Below, in pieces: positions 45,476-54,132 of a DNA stretch of 64,000 bases. The stretch comes from Spirosoma sordidisoli (GTDB taxonomy: Bacteria > Bacteroidota > Bacteroidia > Cytophagales > Spirosomataceae), in NCBI RefSeq assembly GCF_004138325.1, contig NZ_SBLB01000007.1:215947-279946 (forward strand), written 5' to 3'. Within the stretch, counting starts at the first letter, position 1; each line of letters begins with the position of its first letter. A program made the position numbers and the translations under genes. A model generated the notes under the pieces. It did not search any database. It was not told the DNA's origin and saw nothing but the letters and a program-made list of their open reading frames with translations.

Positions 45476-46288
45476 ATGCAGGAAGTAGCTAAATACATCA
45501 TCAAGGTAAACGCCGAAGTTAAGGACGGACAGATCGTACCCGAAATTCCGTTCGACGAAGTGATGCGGCTGGTGAACGAACCAAACATCGTCATCATTAA
45601 GACAGGCCTTCCAGAAGCAGCCTTATCGGCCGTTATCGAGCAAACCCGCCAGTGGGCCGCTCAGACGCCCCTGGCCGAAGGTCCTGATACGTTTGACAAC
45701 AACCAGCACAAACAGCGGCTGCATATTGCCAAGATCCAAAAGGCTCCGCAGCTGTTCCACGACCATACGTTCGATGCCATTCTGGACCTCGAAGCGCCGT
45801 TCAAAGAAACCCTGCTGAACGTATTCGATCCGGTTCGTGGCTTCTGGAACGACATGACCGGCAACAACGAAGCGTTCGGCATCCGGCGCGGACAGCCCTA
45901 TTTCCACCCGCAGGTTACCCACTACCCGCTGGGCGGCAGCTTCTTTGGTCGGCACTGGCACCCGCTCAACCCGCAGAAAGTTGGTATGATCCTGGCGCTG
46001 AACCAGTACGGTAAGGATTATACCTCGGGCGGTACGGGTTACGTGATCAACGACCATATCGTGGAAACCGAAGGGTACCAGGACATGGGCGATATGATCC
46101 TGTTCCGGTACGACCTGCCCCACTGGGTTAGCCCGTCGAGCTTTGCCGACCGGTTTAGCTGGGAAGATCCGGCCGGGCGCTGGGTGGCCATCCTGCCTTT
46201 CTACGATCCATGGGGTACGCCTGCCGATAACGAGGAGCCGCAGGGCTGGAAGAAACAAATTACACAGGCGAAAGAAGTAGCCGTTTAA
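45476..46288 (+). CDS. 2OG-Fe(II) oxygenase-like protein with HxH motif
   Basis: 270 residues. The region about 150-245 has the layout of a double-stranded beta-helix oxygenase: GSFFGRHWHPLNPQKVG with H160 and H162, then a Gly-Gly strand, GDMILFRYDLPHWVSP with H216, and GRWVAILPF with R235, the usual place for the 2-oxoglutarate-binding Arg. The first ligand pair is HxH, not the usual HxD/E. It could be a variant iron enzyme or a cupin-like protein without this activity. The ATG of the next gene shares one base with its stop (TAATG). Oxygenase assignment is inferred from motif order only. Confidence 0.55.
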   Translation: MQEVAKYIIKVNAEVKDGQIVPEIPFDEVMRLVNEPNIVIIKTGLPEAALSAVIEQTRQWAAQTPLAEGPDTFDNNQHKQRLHIAKIQKAPQLFHDHTFDAILDLEAPFKETLLNVFDPVRGFWNDMTGNNEAFGIRRGQPYFHPQVTHYPLGGSFFGRHWHPLNPQKVGMILALNQYGKDYTSGGTGYVINDHIVETEGYQDMGDMILFRYDLPHWVSPSSFADRFSWEDPAGRWVAILPFYDPWGTPADNEEPQGWKKQITQAKEVAV

Positions 46289-47253
46289 TGAAAGTCAGCG
46301 TTCTCATTATTACCTATAACCAGAAGCGGTTCATCCGAAAAGCGATCGACAGCGCACTGGCTCAACAAACATCGTTCCCGATCGAAATACTGGTGGGCGA
46401 TGACTTTTCGAATGATGGAACGCGAGACATCATCCGGGAGTACGAACAGAAACATCCGGGCCTGGTGATCGGGGTATTACACCCGCGCAACATGGGTAAA
46501 AACGGGGGTATCAACTTCCTGGAAACGCTGAAGCGGGCCCGGGGCGAATACTACGCGTTGATGGATGGCGACGACTATTGGACTGATCCGCTGAAACTGC
46601 AGAAACAGGCCGATTTTCTGGATGCCCATCCCGATTACTCGATGGTGTTTCATAACGCGCTGATTACGTACGAAGACGGCACGCCCGAACACGTACTGAA
46701 CGGGCCCGACACGAAACCGTTTTTTACGGTCGACGACCTGATCGGCGAAGATGAAATCTGGTTCATGGCTACGTCCAGTACCATGTACCGGAACAGTATA
46801 CGCGAGTATCCGGCCTGGTTCAGCGAGTCCGTCAGTGGCGACATTCCGCGGCTCATTCTGAAAGCGAAACAGGGCAAGATCGGCTATCTGCCCGATCTGA
46901 TGTCGGTATACCGGAAAAATCAGGGTGGTACCAGTTTCACAGACCGGTATGACAACGAAGTGTTCCTGCGTAACCGGATTGCTATGTACGAGAGCATCAA
47001 CCGCGAACTGGATTACCAGTATGACCGGAAGCTGCAGCGGAATATAGCCCGGTATTACAAGATGATGCTGAACGCCGAACGGTACCGCCATTCGTACACG
47101 GCTCGTTTGCCCATCGTCGGTAAGTACATAACGCTGGCCCGACCCGGCTGGCGCGAGGTGAAAGATATGATTCGCGATTACGTGCTGCCCCCGGCGGTAG
47201 CCCGTACCTACAGCAAAGTGGCTCTCGGGTTATACCGGATTCTAAATAATTAA
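46288..47253 (+). CDS. Glycosyltransferase family 2 (WcaA/capsule type)
   Basis: 321 residues. SVLIITYNQKRFIRKAIDSA opens the GT-A domain, LVGDDFSNDGT and LMDGDDYWTDPLKLQKQ hold the nucleotide-sugar and DxD regions. The latter string is typical of capsule and O-antigen transferases. The C-terminal part is basic and helical without clear membrane segments. Translationally coupled to the upstream oxygenase-like gene, so the two products may act on the same glycan. Confidence 0.92.
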   Translation: MKVSVLIITYNQKRFIRKAIDSALAQQTSFPIEILVGDDFSNDGTRDIIREYEQKHPGLVIGVLHPRNMGKNGGINFLETLKRARGEYYALMDGDDYWTDPLKLQKQADFLDAHPDYSMVFHNALITYEDGTPEHVLNGPDTKPFFTVDDLIGEDEIWFMATSSTMYRNSIREYPAWFSESVSGDIPRLILKAKQGKIGYLPDLMSVYRKNQGGTSFTDRYDNEVFLRNRIAMYESINRELDYQYDRKLQRNIARYYKMMLNAERYRHSYTARLPIVGKYITLARPGWREVKDMIRDYVLPPAVARTYSKVALGLYRILNN

Positions 47254-47270
47254 GCGTACGTCAGTCGCTT

Positions 47271-47302
47271 TTTGGTTGTCAATTGGTTGATTAGTACCTT
47301 GT
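47271..47302 (+). promoter_or_regulatory. Candidate promoter of the TauD/TfdA gene
   Basis: TTTG (47271-47274) is followed after 20 bases by TACCTTGT (47295-47302), close to TAnnTTTG. The ATG is 26 bases further on. Confidence 0.5.
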
Positions 47303-47328
47303 AAACAGATTTTAAACGTCAGGACGCT

Positions 47329-48114
47329 ATGAATTTTTTCAAGCAGGTTACCTACACTACGCTCGACGAGACCATACAGAACGTGAAAGAAGCCGTTCTG
47401 AACAATAGAGTGGTGCATCTGGCCGGGTTCAAAGAAGAACTGCCCGTACACGATTTCTACAGCCGCCTTTCCGAAACCATCGGAAAAATCCATGCGGCCG
47501 ATGAAGACATCAAAACGGGTCAGCAGACCGGCAACCGCTGGATCGACATCACTTACGATCCGCAGATTCCGGACCGCTACCGGTCAAGCAACACGCGCCA
47601 GCCCCTGCATACCGACGACTCGTACGTAGAGTTGTACGGCGAAGAGGCCGTCAACTTCTTCTACTGCGCATCGCGGGCCAAAATTGGCGGAGCCACCACC
47701 TTCTTCGAGCTGGACGAACTGGTCGAGTGCCTCAAACTCGACGGTGAAGATACCCTGCTCGACGAACTGCTGCGTACCGACGTTGTCCACGAAAAAGGGG
47801 GCAGCCGAAAAGTGCGTAAGATTATCGATAAGGACGAAGAAGGCTATCTGGCCAACTACAACTACTACTGTATCTCGAAAGAAGAAAACAGCCCCGAAGT
47901 GCTGGATCTGGTTGAGCGGTTCCAGAATTTCATGGAGTCACGCGTTCATAATGCTGGTCTGGTCATGCCGCTGCAGTTGCAGAAAGGTGAGGCTGTGTTC
48001 TTCCACGATGACCGGGTGCTGCACGGACGTAACGCGTTCTTTGCCGAGTTCCCCGGCCAGCGTAGCCTGATCAAAGGTAAAATCATTCTGACGCCGGCTA
48101 CCGAAACGGTATAA
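47329..48114 (+). CDS. TauD/TfdA family 2OG-Fe(II) dioxygenase
   Basis: 261 residues. Iron ligands fit the family: H94 and D96 in PLHTDDSYVE, H232 in DDRVLHGRNAFF, and the 2-oxoglutarate Arg R245 in GQRSLIKGKI. No signal peptide. Members hydroxylate or desaturate small molecules, including amino acids and sulfonates. Its place in a glycan block suggests that it acts on a sugar-linked or aminoacyl group, but that is inference. Followed by a 23-bp perfect hairpin. Confidence 0.88.
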   Translation: MNFFKQVTYTTLDETIQNVKEAVLNNRVVHLAGFKEELPVHDFYSRLSETIGKIHAADEDIKTGQQTGNRWIDITYDPQIPDRYRSSNTRQPLHTDDSYVELYGEEAVNFFYCASRAKIGGATTFFELDELVECLKLDGEDTLLDELLRTDVVHEKGGSRKVRKIIDKDEEGYLANYNYYCISKEENSPEVLDLVERFQNFMESRVHNAGLVMPLQLQKGEAVFFHDDRVLHGRNAFFAEFPGQRSLIKGKIILTPATETV

Positions 48115-48128
48115 ATTCGCTTTTTCGT

Positions 48129-48178
48129 TTCAGCAGGTCGGACCGTATGAAGTTGTTCATACGGTCCGACCTGCTGAA
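48129..48178 (+). terminator. 23-bp perfect hairpin between the TauD and aldo/keto reductase genes
   Basis: Arms 48129-48151 and 48156-48178 with a 4-base loop. It ends 8 bases before the next ATG. No T-tract follows. Confidence 0.75.
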
Positions 48179-48186
48179 GCATTTAT

Positions 48187-49155
48187 ATGAGCAATCAACA
48201 AACCAACAGATACGGCTCGCGTATTGGCCTGGGTACCTGGCAGTTCGGCGGACCTAATGTGCAGAACGGACGTGCTACCGGCTGGGGAGACATTGACGAA
48301 ACGGCGGCTGTTCAAACGGTTCATGTCGCGCTGGAACAGGGCGTTCGCTTTTTCGACACCGCCGATAGCTACGGAGCCGGCCAGTCGGAACGCTTTCTGA
48401 AACGGGCGCTCGCCAATCGGCCCGACGCCATCATCTGCACCAAGTTTGGCAATGTACTGACGCCAGCCAGCCAGCCCCAGGATTTCAGCCCGGCCTACCT
48501 GCACAAAGCGGTTGAGGATAGCCTCGACCGTCTAGGCCGCGACCGGCTCGACATCCTGTTGCTGCATAGCCCACCCGATAATTTCGACTGGTCGACGTAC
48601 GACCCGGCTCCCTTCGATCAGCTCATTCAGGCCGGCAAGATTGGTGCGTACGGCGTCAGCTCAAAGAGCGTATACGGAGCGCGTCGGGTAATGGAAGCCG
48701 GATTCGGCTCGGTGCTGGAGGTGATCTACAACGCCCTCGACCGGCGCGCCGAAACGGTGCTGTTCGACACCCCCGAAGCCGGTTCATACACCTTTATTGG
48801 TCGCGTACCGCTGGCGTCTGGTTTTCTGAATCCCACTTATCTGACGCAGGAGCCCAGCTTCCCGCCCGATCAGTATCGCCACTATTTGCCTGACCGCGAC
48901 CGTAACTGGCTGCTTACGTCGGTCCGTAGCCTGGCGTTTCTGGAGGAGCTGCCCGGCGGACTGGCTACATCGGCGCTGCGCTTCTGCCTGTCGAACGAGG
49001 CTGTGTCCGTCATTATCCCGGGCGCGCGCAACGCCCATCAGGTAGCCGCCAACTGTGCGGCCGAGGCCCTCGGGCCACTGCCCGACGATATATTGGCACG
49101 AATACGGGAGGCCGTACCCGATGTGCCCGATCACTGGAAACCGGCTGTACACTAA
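48187..49155 (+). CDS. Aldo/keto reductase
   Basis: 322 residues with a TIM-barrel AKR sequence. The catalytic tetrad is readable: Asp and Tyr in FFDTADSYGAGQSE, Lys in CTKFG, and His in LLLHSP. The NADPH-binding end is SVIIPGARNAHQVAAN. In glycan clusters such enzymes reduce sugar ketones or act on other carbonyl intermediates; the substrate is unknown. The start codon lies directly behind the hairpin. Confidence 0.93.
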   Translation: MSNQQTNRYGSRIGLGTWQFGGPNVQNGRATGWGDIDETAAVQTVHVALEQGVRFFDTADSYGAGQSERFLKRALANRPDAIICTKFGNVLTPASQPQDFSPAYLHKAVEDSLDRLGRDRLDILLLHSPPDNFDWSTYDPAPFDQLIQAGKIGAYGVSSKSVYGARRVMEAGFGSVLEVIYNALDRRAETVLFDTPEAGSYTFIGRVPLASGFLNPTYLTQEPSFPPDQYRHYLPDRDRNWLLTSVRSLAFLEELPGGLATSALRFCLSNEAVSVIIPGARNAHQVAANCAAEALGPLPDDILARIREAVPDVPDHWKPAVH

Positions 49156-49194
49156 ACGAGACTTAGAGCGGGGACCTGCCCGCGCCCGACTTTT

Positions 49195-49962
49195 ATGAAA
49201 TTAAGCGTCGTCATACCGGCCTATAACGAAGAGGAATCACTGCCGCCAACCCTGCGGGCGTTGTACCAGACGCTGGCCAAACACGGGATTCCGCACGAAA
49301 TATGCGTAACCAACGATAACTCGAAAGATGGTACGCTCCGGGTGCTGCAGGAACTGGCAGCCACTGAGATCCCTACGCTGGTCTATTTTACCAACCCGGG
49401 GCCCAATGGGTTTGGCTATGCGGTACGCTACGGACTGGAACGGTTTACCGGCGATTGCGTTGCCGTTTTCATGGCCGATCTCTCCGACGACCCGGAAGAT
49501 CTGGTCAAGTTTTACAACAAAATGCAGGAAACGGGCGTCGACGCGGTTTTTGGCTCGCGCTGGGGCCGCGACGGGAAGGTAATCGATTACCCGGCCCTGA
49601 AAAAAGTCATTAACCGCGTAGCCAACTTTATCGTGAAGGTGGTAATGGGTATTCAGTACAACGACACCACCAACGCCTTCAAGCTTTATAAGCGTGAGAC
49701 GATCGAGGGAGTGAAACCGTTTCTGTCTCCGCACTTCAACCTGACCGTCGAACTGCCGCTAAAAGCCATCGTGCGCGGGTATAGCTATGCCGTTGTCCCC
49801 AACAGCTGGACCAATCGTAAGTACGGGGAGTCGAAGCTGAAGATCAAGGAGATGGGCAGCCGCTATTTCTTTATCCTGATGTACTGCCTGATTGAAAAGT
49901 ATTTTTCGAGGGGCGATTTTCGGAAGAAGACGAGTACCGCTCCGCAAACCGTTAGCCGGTAG
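49195..49962 (+). CDS. Glycosyltransferase family 2, dolichol-phosphate mannosyltransferase-like
   Basis: 255 residues. LSVVIPAYNEEESLPPTL, NDNSKDGT, and FMADLSDDPEDL (DxD region) are followed by FGSRWGRDG and NDTTNAFKLYKRE. It has no strong C-terminal membrane helix, though FFILMYCLIEKYF may associate with the membrane. Probably transfers a sugar to a polyprenyl phosphate. Last gene of the second glycan block, 39 bases after the reductase gene. Confidence 0.92.
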   Translation: MKLSVVIPAYNEEESLPPTLRALYQTLAKHGIPHEICVTNDNSKDGTLRVLQELAATEIPTLVYFTNPGPNGFGYAVRYGLERFTGDCVAVFMADLSDDPEDLVKFYNKMQETGVDAVFGSRWGRDGKVIDYPALKKVINRVANFIVKVVMGIQYNDTTNAFKLYKRETIEGVKPFLSPHFNLTVELPLKAIVRGYSYAVVPNSWTNRKYGESKLKIKEMGSRYFFILMYCLIEKYFSRGDFRKKTSTAPQTVSR

Positions 49963-49983
49963 GCCACTCCTGAACAAAGCCGT

Positions 49984-50430
49984 TTATCGCTTGAAGAACT
50001 CCTGCGCGCCCGGTATCTGATAAAGCGCCAGTGTCTGAACACAGGCCCACAAAACGGCGCTGCCCAGCATATAAAGCAGGATCTGGCCTCGTCCCAGGCG
50101 GAACGAAACGGCCAGGGCGGTGCCCCCAATTGGCGTCAGAATAAGCGGAGTCAGGAACGCGATACCCAGCAGGCCCGACCGTTTGTAGATACGAACCGCC
50201 AGTCGGGTCCGGCGGGTAAACCGTTTGGGAGTCTGTTTCCGAATTCGTTGTGAGAGCAGTTGAATAGCCGCCCCCGCATACGTGATGGCAATGACGCTCA
50301 GCATCATACCCACAATGGTGCAGAGCGCCGTCTCGATCCAGCTCAGGCCCAGGGCCAGCCCGGTGAGCGGACCACCAGCAAACTTGATGGTGCTGGCAAT
50401 AGCAACAGATAAGTATTTGGCAAACTGCAT
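49984..50430 (-). CDS. Small membrane protein of unknown function
   Basis: 148 residues from the ATG at 50430. The frame is open much further upstream, but that part is antisense to the YheT gene. Three or four hydrophobic segments: about 4-22, 28-52, 80-105 and 112-135, split by a basic loop (RIRKQTPKRFTRRTR). It loosely resembles small export-like membrane proteins; I do not name a family. Convergent with the GT2 gene. Confidence 0.65.
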   Translation of the reverse strand: MQFAKYLSVAIASTIKFAGGPLTGLALGLSWIETALCTIVGMMLSVIAITYAGAAIQLLSQRIRKQTPKRFTRRTRLAVRIYKRSGLLGIAFLTPLILTPIGGTALAVSFRLGRGQILLYMLGSAVLWACVQTLALYQIPGAQEFFKR

Positions 50431-50483
50431 GCGAGTTGGTCGGTGGCGACCCCGTGTGAAAAGGTGGTGCTGAAGTAAACTGC

Positions 50484-50491
50484 CAAATGTA
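50484..50491 (-). promoter_or_regulatory. Candidate -7 element for the small membrane protein
   Basis: TACATTTG on the minus strand is an exact TAnnTTTG match, 53 bases before the start at 50430. Confidence 0.4.
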
Positions 50492-50508
50492 GCCGTTGTT
50501 TTATCAAT

Positions 50509-51471
50509 ATGCCGATCATTTCTTCCGCGTATCCGGGTCCGCCTTCGTACCAATATAACGGTCATCTGCAAACGGTTATCCCCAGTCTTACCCGTAGCGT
50601 GAGCGGGGTCAGCTACGAACGCGAGCGGCTTGTCCTGGCCGATGGGGATTTCGTTGATCTGGACTGGCTGGATCAGGGCCAGAAACGGCTGGTCATCCTG
50701 ACCCATGGCCTCGAAGGCGACAGCAACCGCCAGTACATGCGCGGTATGGCCAAACTGTTCGCGCAGCATAGTTATGACGTGCTGGCCTGGAACTGCCGCT
50801 CGTGTAGTGGCGAAATGAATCAGGCTTTCCGCTTGTATAACCATGGCGAAATTGGCGATCTGGGCGAGGTGATAACCCATGCGCTTCGCACAAAGTCATA
50901 TACGCAGGTTGTACTGGTAGGCTTCAGCATGGGCGGCAATATCACCCTGAAATACCTGGGCGTACATGGCCATGAACTACCCGATGTGCTGACGAGTGGC
51001 ATCGCTATTTCGTCGCCTACCGATCTGGGAGCCAGTGCGCTGCTGCTGGATCGACCCGGTAATCGGTTCTACCGGAACCGGTTCATGAAGAAACTGGCCG
51101 TCAAATTAAATCAGAAAGCCGACCGCTATCCGGGTCGGCTCGATATGACAAAACTCCGGCTGGTCCGGCGCTGGCGCGATTTTGACGATTATTTCTCGGC
51201 ACCCGTCAACGATTACCGCGATGCCGACGATTTTTACGAGCAGGCATCGGCCGTCAATTTCATGGCTGGTATCTGTATTCCGACGTTGCTGCTGAACGCG
51301 CAGAATGACCCGTTGTTATCTCCTGAGTGCTCGCCCGACTGGCTGGCCCAAACCCATCCGCATATATTTCTGGAGACGCCCCGCTCCGGAGGACATGTCG
51401 GGTTTATGGTTGCCCGCGATGCGCATACGTATGCCGAACGCCGGGCGCTGGCTTTTGTCGCTGGCCGTTAG
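50509..51471 (+). CDS. YheT family alpha/beta hydrolase
   Basis: 320 residues. ILTHGLEGDSNRQYMRGMA is the oxyanion-side signature, VGFSMGGNITLKYLG holds the nucleophile Ser, LLNAQNDPLLSPE the acid, and SGGHVGF the His. This is the YheT/EMB8 group, with esterase or lipase-like activity of uncertain natural substrate. No signal peptide. Its stop overlaps that of the convergent MerR gene by 4 bases. Confidence 0.93.
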   Translation: MPIISSAYPGPPSYQYNGHLQTVIPSLTRSVSGVSYERERLVLADGDFVDLDWLDQGQKRLVILTHGLEGDSNRQYMRGMAKLFAQHSYDVLAWNCRSCSGEMNQAFRLYNHGEIGDLGEVITHALRTKSYTQVVLVGFSMGGNITLKYLGVHGHELPDVLTSGIAISSPTDLGASALLLDRPGNRFYRNRFMKKLAVKLNQKADRYPGRLDMTKLRLVRRWRDFDDYFSAPVNDYRDADDFYEQASAVNFMAGICIPTLLLNAQNDPLLSPECSPDWLAQTHPHIFLETPRSGGHVGFMVARDAHTYAERRALAFVAGR

Positions 51472-52346
51472 TTACCGGCAATCCGAATCAGATCTTCGAT
51501 CTGGTTGATCACCGTGGCGTTCTCTGGCATGTCGATGTCCTGACCCACGATTTGATAGCCGGTAAAGAGCAGGCTCGATTCCGGGAAGGCTTTGGCCATG
51601 CGGTCAACAAACGGCTGCACTTCGTGATTCGAGGGTACCGACGTAATAGCCGTGAACATGTAATCGGGCTTGTGCACATTATATGCAAACACCAGCTCGT
51701 TGAACGGCAGGCTCTGGCCCAGGTAGATTACCTTGTTGTACCGTGCCCGTATGATGTAATTGGCGAAGAGCAGGCTGATCTCGTGGAGCTCACCTTCGGG
51801 CAAAAACAGCATGTACTTTTTGCCATTGGGGCGTTGTTTACTGACCTGACCATCGATAGCGACAATAATTTTCTGCCGAATGAGGTTGGTGATGAAGTGT
51901 TCCTGGGCTGGCCCGATCGAGCCCGTAACCCAAAGCGTACCGATGCGGCTAAGAAAGGGGTAGATGATATGAATCATCGTATTCTCGAAGCCGAACTGGA
52001 GAATATTGGTGCTGACGATTTTTTCGAACCGCTCTTCGTCGAGATCGATCATCGAAATGGTCAGCGCATGAATCTGGTCGGGGTAGTTAAGCTGACGGTC
52101 AGAGATTTTAATCACCTCCCGGTACATATCCTCGACCGACAGCTTCGAGATTTCGGATATTTTGTAGCCGTGATCTTTCAGCAGCGATATGTTTAGCACC
52201 AGCTTCAGGTCCTGATCATCGTAGGTGCGTATGTTGGTGTCGGTGCGTTTCGGCGTTATGATATTATAACGCTGTTCCCAAATGCGCAGCGTGTGCGCTT
52301 TGATTCCCGACAACTGCTCTAAATCCTTAATCGAGTAATTGCTCAT
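51468..52346 (-). CDS. MerR family regulator with cobalamin-binding domain, CarH-like
   Basis: 292 residues. N-terminal MerR winged helix (about 1-72: YSIKDLEQLSGIKAHTLRIW). Central four-helix domain (about 90-170) with W139 and E149-H150 in the W-x9-EH pattern known from CarH. C-terminal B12 domain with E186-x-H188 in PEGELHEIS, where H188 would be the lower cobalt ligand (the Gly of ExHxxG is Ser here). CarH-type proteins bind adenosylcobalamin in the dark and release DNA in light. The carotenoid gene encoded just upstream on the same strand fits such a role. Confidence 0.88.
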   Translation of the reverse strand: MSNYSIKDLEQLSGIKAHTLRIWEQRYNIITPKRTDTNIRTYDDQDLKLVLNISLLKDHGYKISEISKLSVEDMYREVIKISDRQLNYPDQIHALTISMIDLDEERFEKIVSTNILQFGFENTMIHIIYPFLSRIGTLWVTGSIGPAQEHFITNLIRQKIIVAIDGQVSKQRPNGKKYMLFLPEGELHEISLLFANYIIRARYNKVIYLGQSLPFNELVFAYNVHKPDYMFTAITSVPSNHEVQPFVDRMAKAFPESSLLFTGYQIVGQDIDMPENATVINQIEDLIRIAGN

Positions 52347-52536
52347 GATATGTGAATGCTACGGAGAGACAAATTAACGAATGGCTACCGACAGCGCGGC
52401 TACCGGAACAAGCAGTGTAGGCGCGGTTGAGAAGCTTGGAACTGTGCTGGTCCTGTCGCGGTAAAATGCACGAAACCAGACCCTAATATTACTAATAAAA
52501 TCAATATGATAACAGTAATAGCCGGAGTTTGTTTAA

Positions 52537-53199
52537 CTATTTTTTCAAAAGAATCAACAAATAGTGCGCTACGAAGAATAAGAACTGAAACCCCAGGAGC
52601 CATTTGGCAATCCTGTTTTCTTTCCGAAATGGTAACGCATACCATATACTAAACAGTACGATCGATACAATCCACCAGCCTATGTAGTTCTGAAGCGGTA
52701 CCGGCTGGTCAAACCAGGTCCAGAAGTCGAGGGAAATCGCGACTGGCTCGATGAACAGATCGAGGAGCACCATAGTAGTGGCAGCAGCCAGCGTTTTTAC
52801 GTAGGCAGGAGCGGGAAGCCGGTCCCAGACGGAACCGCAGCAGTAGGAAAGGGTAAGCCAGTTCAGGCCAATGACCGGCGGCACCCGCCAGATTTGAAAC
52901 CCCAGACCCTGACCGTATGCATACTGGCCGAAGATAAGCCCCGTATGGACGCCCAGTACTTCGATGAAATAACCGGTCAGGAACGCAACGAGTATGTAGA
53001 CATAAAACGAGGGGCGCCAGTCTGTATGGTAGAGGAGCAATACGATCAGCGAGCTAATTAGCGTAAGCGGACTCAGCGGCCGGAAATAGTCGGCTAGCGC
53101 CGGTAGCTGCAGTCCAATAATACCGGCCAGATAGGCCAGCAGCAGTACAGTACGTATTCTGTAATGATATCGGGATGGTATGGGGAGACTGACTCTCAT
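52537..53199 (-). CDS. cruF: Carotenoid biosynthesis protein, CruF-like (DUF422)
   Basis: 220 residues from the ATG at 53199. Longer starts fall within or right behind the tRNA terminator. Six or seven membrane helices. Conserved pieces of this family: FIEVLGVHTGLIFGQYAYG, GVP-type RVPPVIGLNWLTL, and DLFIEPVAISLDFWTW. CruF adds water to the psi end of carotenoids to give 1'-hydroxy derivatives. The MerR/B12 regulator gene follows after 190 bases on the same strand. Other carotenoid genes are not in the window. Confidence 0.85.
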   Translation of the reverse strand: MRVSLPIPSRYHYRIRTVLLLAYLAGIIGLQLPALADYFRPLSPLTLISSLIVLLLYHTDWRPSFYVYILVAFLTGYFIEVLGVHTGLIFGQYAYGQGLGFQIWRVPPVIGLNWLTLSYCCGSVWDRLPAPAYVKTLAAATTMVLLDLFIEPVAISLDFWTWFDQPVPLQNYIGWWIVSIVLFSIWYALPFRKENRIAKWLLGFQFLFFVAHYLLILLKK

Positions 53200-53245
53200 G
53201 AATGGGCAACTACCTGTACCGCCAGAAAGTTGGCCGGTGGGCATG

Positions 53246-53273
53246 AAAAAAGCCCCGACGAAGCAGGGCTTTA
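53246..53273 (-). terminator. Terminator of tRNA-His
   Basis: On the minus strand a hairpin with arms AAAGCCC and GGGGCTT ends in a T-run, directly behind the tRNA. Confidence 0.75.
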
Positions 53274-53277
53274 TGAG

Positions 53278-53351
<74 letters not shown>

Positions 53352-53378
53352 CGTTTTGAGACTGCAAAAATAATAAAT

Positions 53379-53452
53379 AATGAATAATGTACAACCGCTA
53401 ATGAAGAATAAGTAGGCCTGTATTCCTCACCGTCTGCTGTACATTATTCATT
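53379..53452. repeat. Long-loop inverted repeat between tRNA-His and sod
   Basis: Perfect 15-bp arms (53379-53393 and 53438-53452) separated by 44 bases, located just after the superoxide dismutase stop on the minus strand. Possible terminator or RNA-stabilising fold. Confidence 0.5.
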
Positions 53453-53461
53453 CTCCGTTGG

Positions 53462-54076
53462 TTAGGCCTGTTTGCCCAGCTGATATCTTTTTTCAGCAGC
53501 GGCCCAGTCTACCACGTTGAAGTACGCCGAGATGTACTCGGGCCGGCGGTTCTGGTATTTCAGGTAATAGGCATGCTCCCAAACGTCGAGCCCAATGATA
53601 GGGAACCCTTTCGCTTCGGCGATATCCATCAGCGGATTGTCCTGGTTGGGGGTTGAGGTTACGGCCAGCTGACCGTCGGCGGTAACAATGAGCCATGCCC
53701 AACCCGAACCGAAGCGCGTGGTAGCTGCTTTGGTGAATTCTTCCTTGAAGGCGTCGAACGAACCGAATTTCTGGTTGATTGCATCGGCCAGTTCGCCCGT
53801 CGGCTGCCCGCCCCCGCTGCCCGAAATCGTGTTCCAGAACAGCGTGTGGTTATAGTGACCGCCCCCGTTGTTGCGAACAGCTACCGGAGCCTGGCTTATC
53901 GAAGCCAGCAGGTCTTCAATGGATTTGTTCTCGAGATCGGTGCCAGCAATAGCATTGTTCAGATTCGTCACGTAAGCATTGTGGTGCTTATCGTGGTGAA
54001 TTTCCATGGTTTGCTTGTCGATATTTGGTTCCAGCGAATCACTGGGGTAGGGTAGCGGATCTAGTACAAAAGCCAT
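53462..54076 (-). CDS. sodA: Superoxide dismutase [Fe/Mn]
   Basis: 204 residues. Metal ligands are visible: His in [18 protein letters not shown], His in [13 protein letters not shown], and Asp and His in [20 protein letters not shown]. The enzyme converts superoxide to peroxide and oxygen. There is no signal peptide, so it is cytoplasmic. Fe or Mn preference cannot be safely told from these motifs. Single gene. Confidence 0.97.
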   Translation of the reverse strand: MAFVLDPLPYPSDSLEPNIDKQTMEIHHDKHHNAYVTNLNNAIAGTDLENKSIEDLLASISQAPVAVRNNGGGHYNHTLFWNTISGSGGGQPTGELADAINQKFGSFDAFKEEFTKAATTRFGSGWAWLIVTADGQLAVTSTPNQDNPLMDIAEAKGFPIIGLDVWEHAYYLKYQNRRPEYISAYFNVVDWAAAEKRYQLGKQA

Positions 54077-54132
54077 TTTTAGGATACGTTAGATGGAAGT
54101 TAACTCGGTTGATTTAACAAGCCTCTTCCAAA

